Notes under the pieces: generated by a model | Seen by the model: the letters and a program-made list of their open reading frames with translations, nothing else | What the model was told of the DNA's origin: nothing | Databases searched by the model: none | DNA from: Diploptera punctata | Lineage: Eukaryota; Arthropoda; Insecta; Blattodea; Blaberidae | Assembly: GCA_030220185.1 (NCBI GenBank) | Contig: JASPKZ010004574.1 | Span: 186,001 to 250,000 of the forward strand | Direction of reading: 5' to 3' | DNA: 64,000 bases | Translations under genes and position numbers: made by a program | Shown: positions 62,600 through 64,000 of the stretch, piece by piece | Position numbering within the stretch: position 1 is the stretch's first letter | How the letters are laid out: each line of letters begins with the position of its first letter

Positions 62600-62908
62600 T
62601 TGCAGGTGCTGTGGTGAATTCTTGGACTAAAGAATATTCTTCATCAGAAGAACCATCTTCTCCAATCACAGCTATGTGCACAGTGTATGTTGAAAATGGT
62701 TGGAGATTGATAAATCTTGCAAAAGGAGTTTCAACAGTTAATGGCTTTTCAAATCCTTTCACCCAGTTACTTATTCCTGTCAGGTTAACATGATATTCTA
62801 CAACATTTCCATCAATTAGAGCACAGTCTAGTTTCCAATTCAACTCCACCTCTCTCTGTCCTACTGTTGGTGACTTATCAACTAATTCTGGTTTTACTCG
62901 AACAATTC
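62600..62908 (-). CDS. RPTP exon: complete FN3 domain
   Basis: This 309-nt exon is 2 nt + 102 codons + 1 nt. The acceptor reads TTTTTCAG and the donor CAA|GTGAGT. The peptide shows the FN3 pattern: a tryptophan in strand B (VELNWKL), VVEYHVNL in strand C, and the tyrosine-corner strand STYTVHIAVIGEDG, ending in VQEFTTAPA. It is the most upstream exon visible; the phase requires a further exon beyond 64000 that ends with one free base. It leaves one base (A) that combines with AA of the next exon to give lysine. A Penelope-derived foldback ends about 10 nt beyond the donor. Confidence 0.88.
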
Positions 62909-62984
62909 CTGAAAAATAATTATAATTTTTTTAATGTAAAAACTGGCACAGCAATTCAAAATTACCCAGGAAAATTCACTTGAT

Positions 62985-64000
62985 AATGAACAAATAGCAA
63001 AAAAAAAAAAATTGCTTCGAGGAGAAAATGATACATAAAAAATAAATTGATAAGTAGTAAAACAAAAATTGAGGAATGAAAGTATTCTTCAGATGGAAAC
63101 CCCAATTGAAAAGAAATACAAAAAATTCACACACCTTTCGTGGGCACACAATAAATTCCAAAAATTAAAAGAAAATTTAATATCGCATTAGCAACCAAAA
63201 AAAATAATTACACCTAAATAAACTAATAAAACCAACAACAAAAATCAAAAGATCGATAAGGCAAAAAATCAGGAATATACCAAATAAAATGTGCAGATTG
63301 TGATAAAATATACATAGGGAATATCCATTAGAACTAAAGGGAATGAAAGAGCTGATATACTTGCAGTAAAATTAAGCAAAAAGTAACAAATGCTCTATGA
63401 ATCAATTAAAAGAATTATAAAGAAAAAAATTAAATTCCAATTTAATTGAAAAAGTCAGAAACTGAAATATAAAAATACTGTTAGAAAACCCATCTATAAT
63501 TCCAGAACTACCTCGAAAATCTGCAGTTGCTATACTGAGGCTTACTACAGGACATGAAAACATCTTTACAGAATTAGTGTATTAATGTCTCCTAAGTGTA
63601 TATTGTGTTCTCAAGGTGTGGAAATGGACAAAGAACATTTAACGAACTGTGTAGCTCTTCAAAATTATCAAGATGTGACATCCAAGTATTGGGAAGCAAG
63701 AAGAAGAATAACTTTGTTGTTAACTCCAGAGCATTAGTTACATACATACATACCATTAGTCTAAAGAACACATTAGAAACATAAAAAAGAAGTAGAAAGT
63801 TCTACAGCAGCTGCTCACATTTATCAGAAAAACATAAATAGATGTAAACACAAAATTATTAAAACAGAAAACACGAACTCACCATATGAAAAAAATTCTA
63901 CATACAGAAGAACATGGAGAGAATCATGAATTTTGAAATTCCCAGGGAGAGAAATATAATATGCAAGTTCTTTGGAAAGAATTGATTATCGTACCAATCT
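62985..64000 (+). mobile_element. PLE with nested LINE fragment
   Basis: Plus strand: linker words (KEIQKIHTPFVGTQ..., ITPK), SGIYQIKCADCDKIYIG at 63270-63318, then a LINE fragment (63321-63755), then HIRNIKKEVESSTAAAHIYQ-like end and NFEIPRERNII near 63935. Continues beyond the window. Confidence 0.72.
63321..63755 (+). pseudogene. LINE C-terminal remnant nested in PLE
   Basis: GAACTAAAGGGAATGAAAGAGCTGATATAC region of RNase H (GNERADI), then LRLTTGHENIFTELVY and MSPKCILCSQGVEMDKEHLT in a broken frame. Homologous to 52310-52640. Confidence 0.65.

Larger units (their letters stand above)
2102..62908 (-). other. Receptor-type protein tyrosine phosphatase gene (partial, 10 exons)
   Basis: Ten exons on the minus strand join in phase: 62908-62600, 55815-55577, 47957-47885, 46184-45976, 41045-40840, 25846-25699, 19834-19539, 17616-17555, 7205-7063, 2189-2102 (1773 nt). 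All nine introns inside the window begin with GT and end with AG, and each exon phase matches the next. The product is a type I membrane protein: FN3 domains, a membrane-proximal domain, one transmembrane helix, then the start of a PTP domain. Such receptors dephosphorylate phosphotyrosine and, in insects, mostly act in axon guidance. The layout and the juxtamembrane sequence suggest the Ptp69D type, which is an inference. Signal peptide, any Ig domains and catalytic exons are outside the window. Confidence 0.9.

Noticed and set aside
62600..62908. Assignment to a LAR-, DCC- or neogenin-like FN3 receptor
   Set aside because: The downstream exons SWIAAEI/FTIGD, ELQRQHE and KNRYGN identify a tyrosine phosphatase, and the upstream domain count does not suggest LAR.

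Overview
The window is animal nuclear DNA, almost certainly from an insect with large, transposon-filled introns. It is AT-rich, has GT-AG spliced exons, and carries Penelope-like elements, LINE fragments, tRNA-derived SINEs, mariner, hAT, Harbinger-, pogo- and piggyBac-like remnants. The LINE 3' ends and SINE tails resemble those of cockroach-like genomes. That is an impression, not a species call.

The only host gene I can support runs right to left across nearly the whole window (62908 down to 2102). Ten exons, found by eye, join with matching phases into one open frame of about 590 codons. The frame encodes three fibronectin type III (FN3) domains, a membrane-proximal domain ending in SWIAAEI...FTIGD, a transmembrane helix with a basic stop-transfer, a juxtamembrane segment and the first residues of a tyrosine phosphatase domain (KNRYGNLVA). 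It is therefore a receptor-type protein tyrosine phosphatase; the layout best fits the insect Ptp69D type. The N-terminal exons lie beyond 64000 and the catalytic exons before position 1. Introns range from 1.7 to 15.0 kb.

The introns are layers of mobile DNA. The dominant family is a Penelope-like element (PLE) with a GIY-YIG endonuclease. Most copies are dyad-symmetric: the 3' end of the element faces outward on both sides, and many carry no gene at all, only a hairpin plus a 3' tail. Seven insertions have target-site duplications of 11-16 bp (4309-4566, 5766-7044, 14264-14362, 17124-17392, 42524-43182, 54519-54757, 55837-56297), so the hairpins moved as units. The smallest is 99 bp. Their arms carry a conserved motif (CTGAAGAT, variable stem, GAAAC, short self-complementary stem) that resembles a degenerate hammerhead ribozyme, followed by ATGAGGTRAG, which looks like a splice donor. 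I regard this hairpin family as the most interesting system here.

Other layers: two hAT elements in opposite orientation (26463-30179 and 56344-59139), both inserted in the same PLE motif; a mariner with intact terminal repeats (9876-11207) and a second, degenerate one; a nest of LINE, Harbinger-like element and PLE hairpin near 14.2 kb; a second PLE family with reverse transcriptase and GIY-YIG (38.6-40.5 kb); a broken DDE-like transposon gene at 33.5-35.3 kb; gag-like and LTR-like remnants at 36-38 and 43.9-44.5 kb; and several tRNA-derived SINE families, one of which forms an inverted tRNA dimer. Some PLE copies sit within about 10-25 bases of host splice sites.
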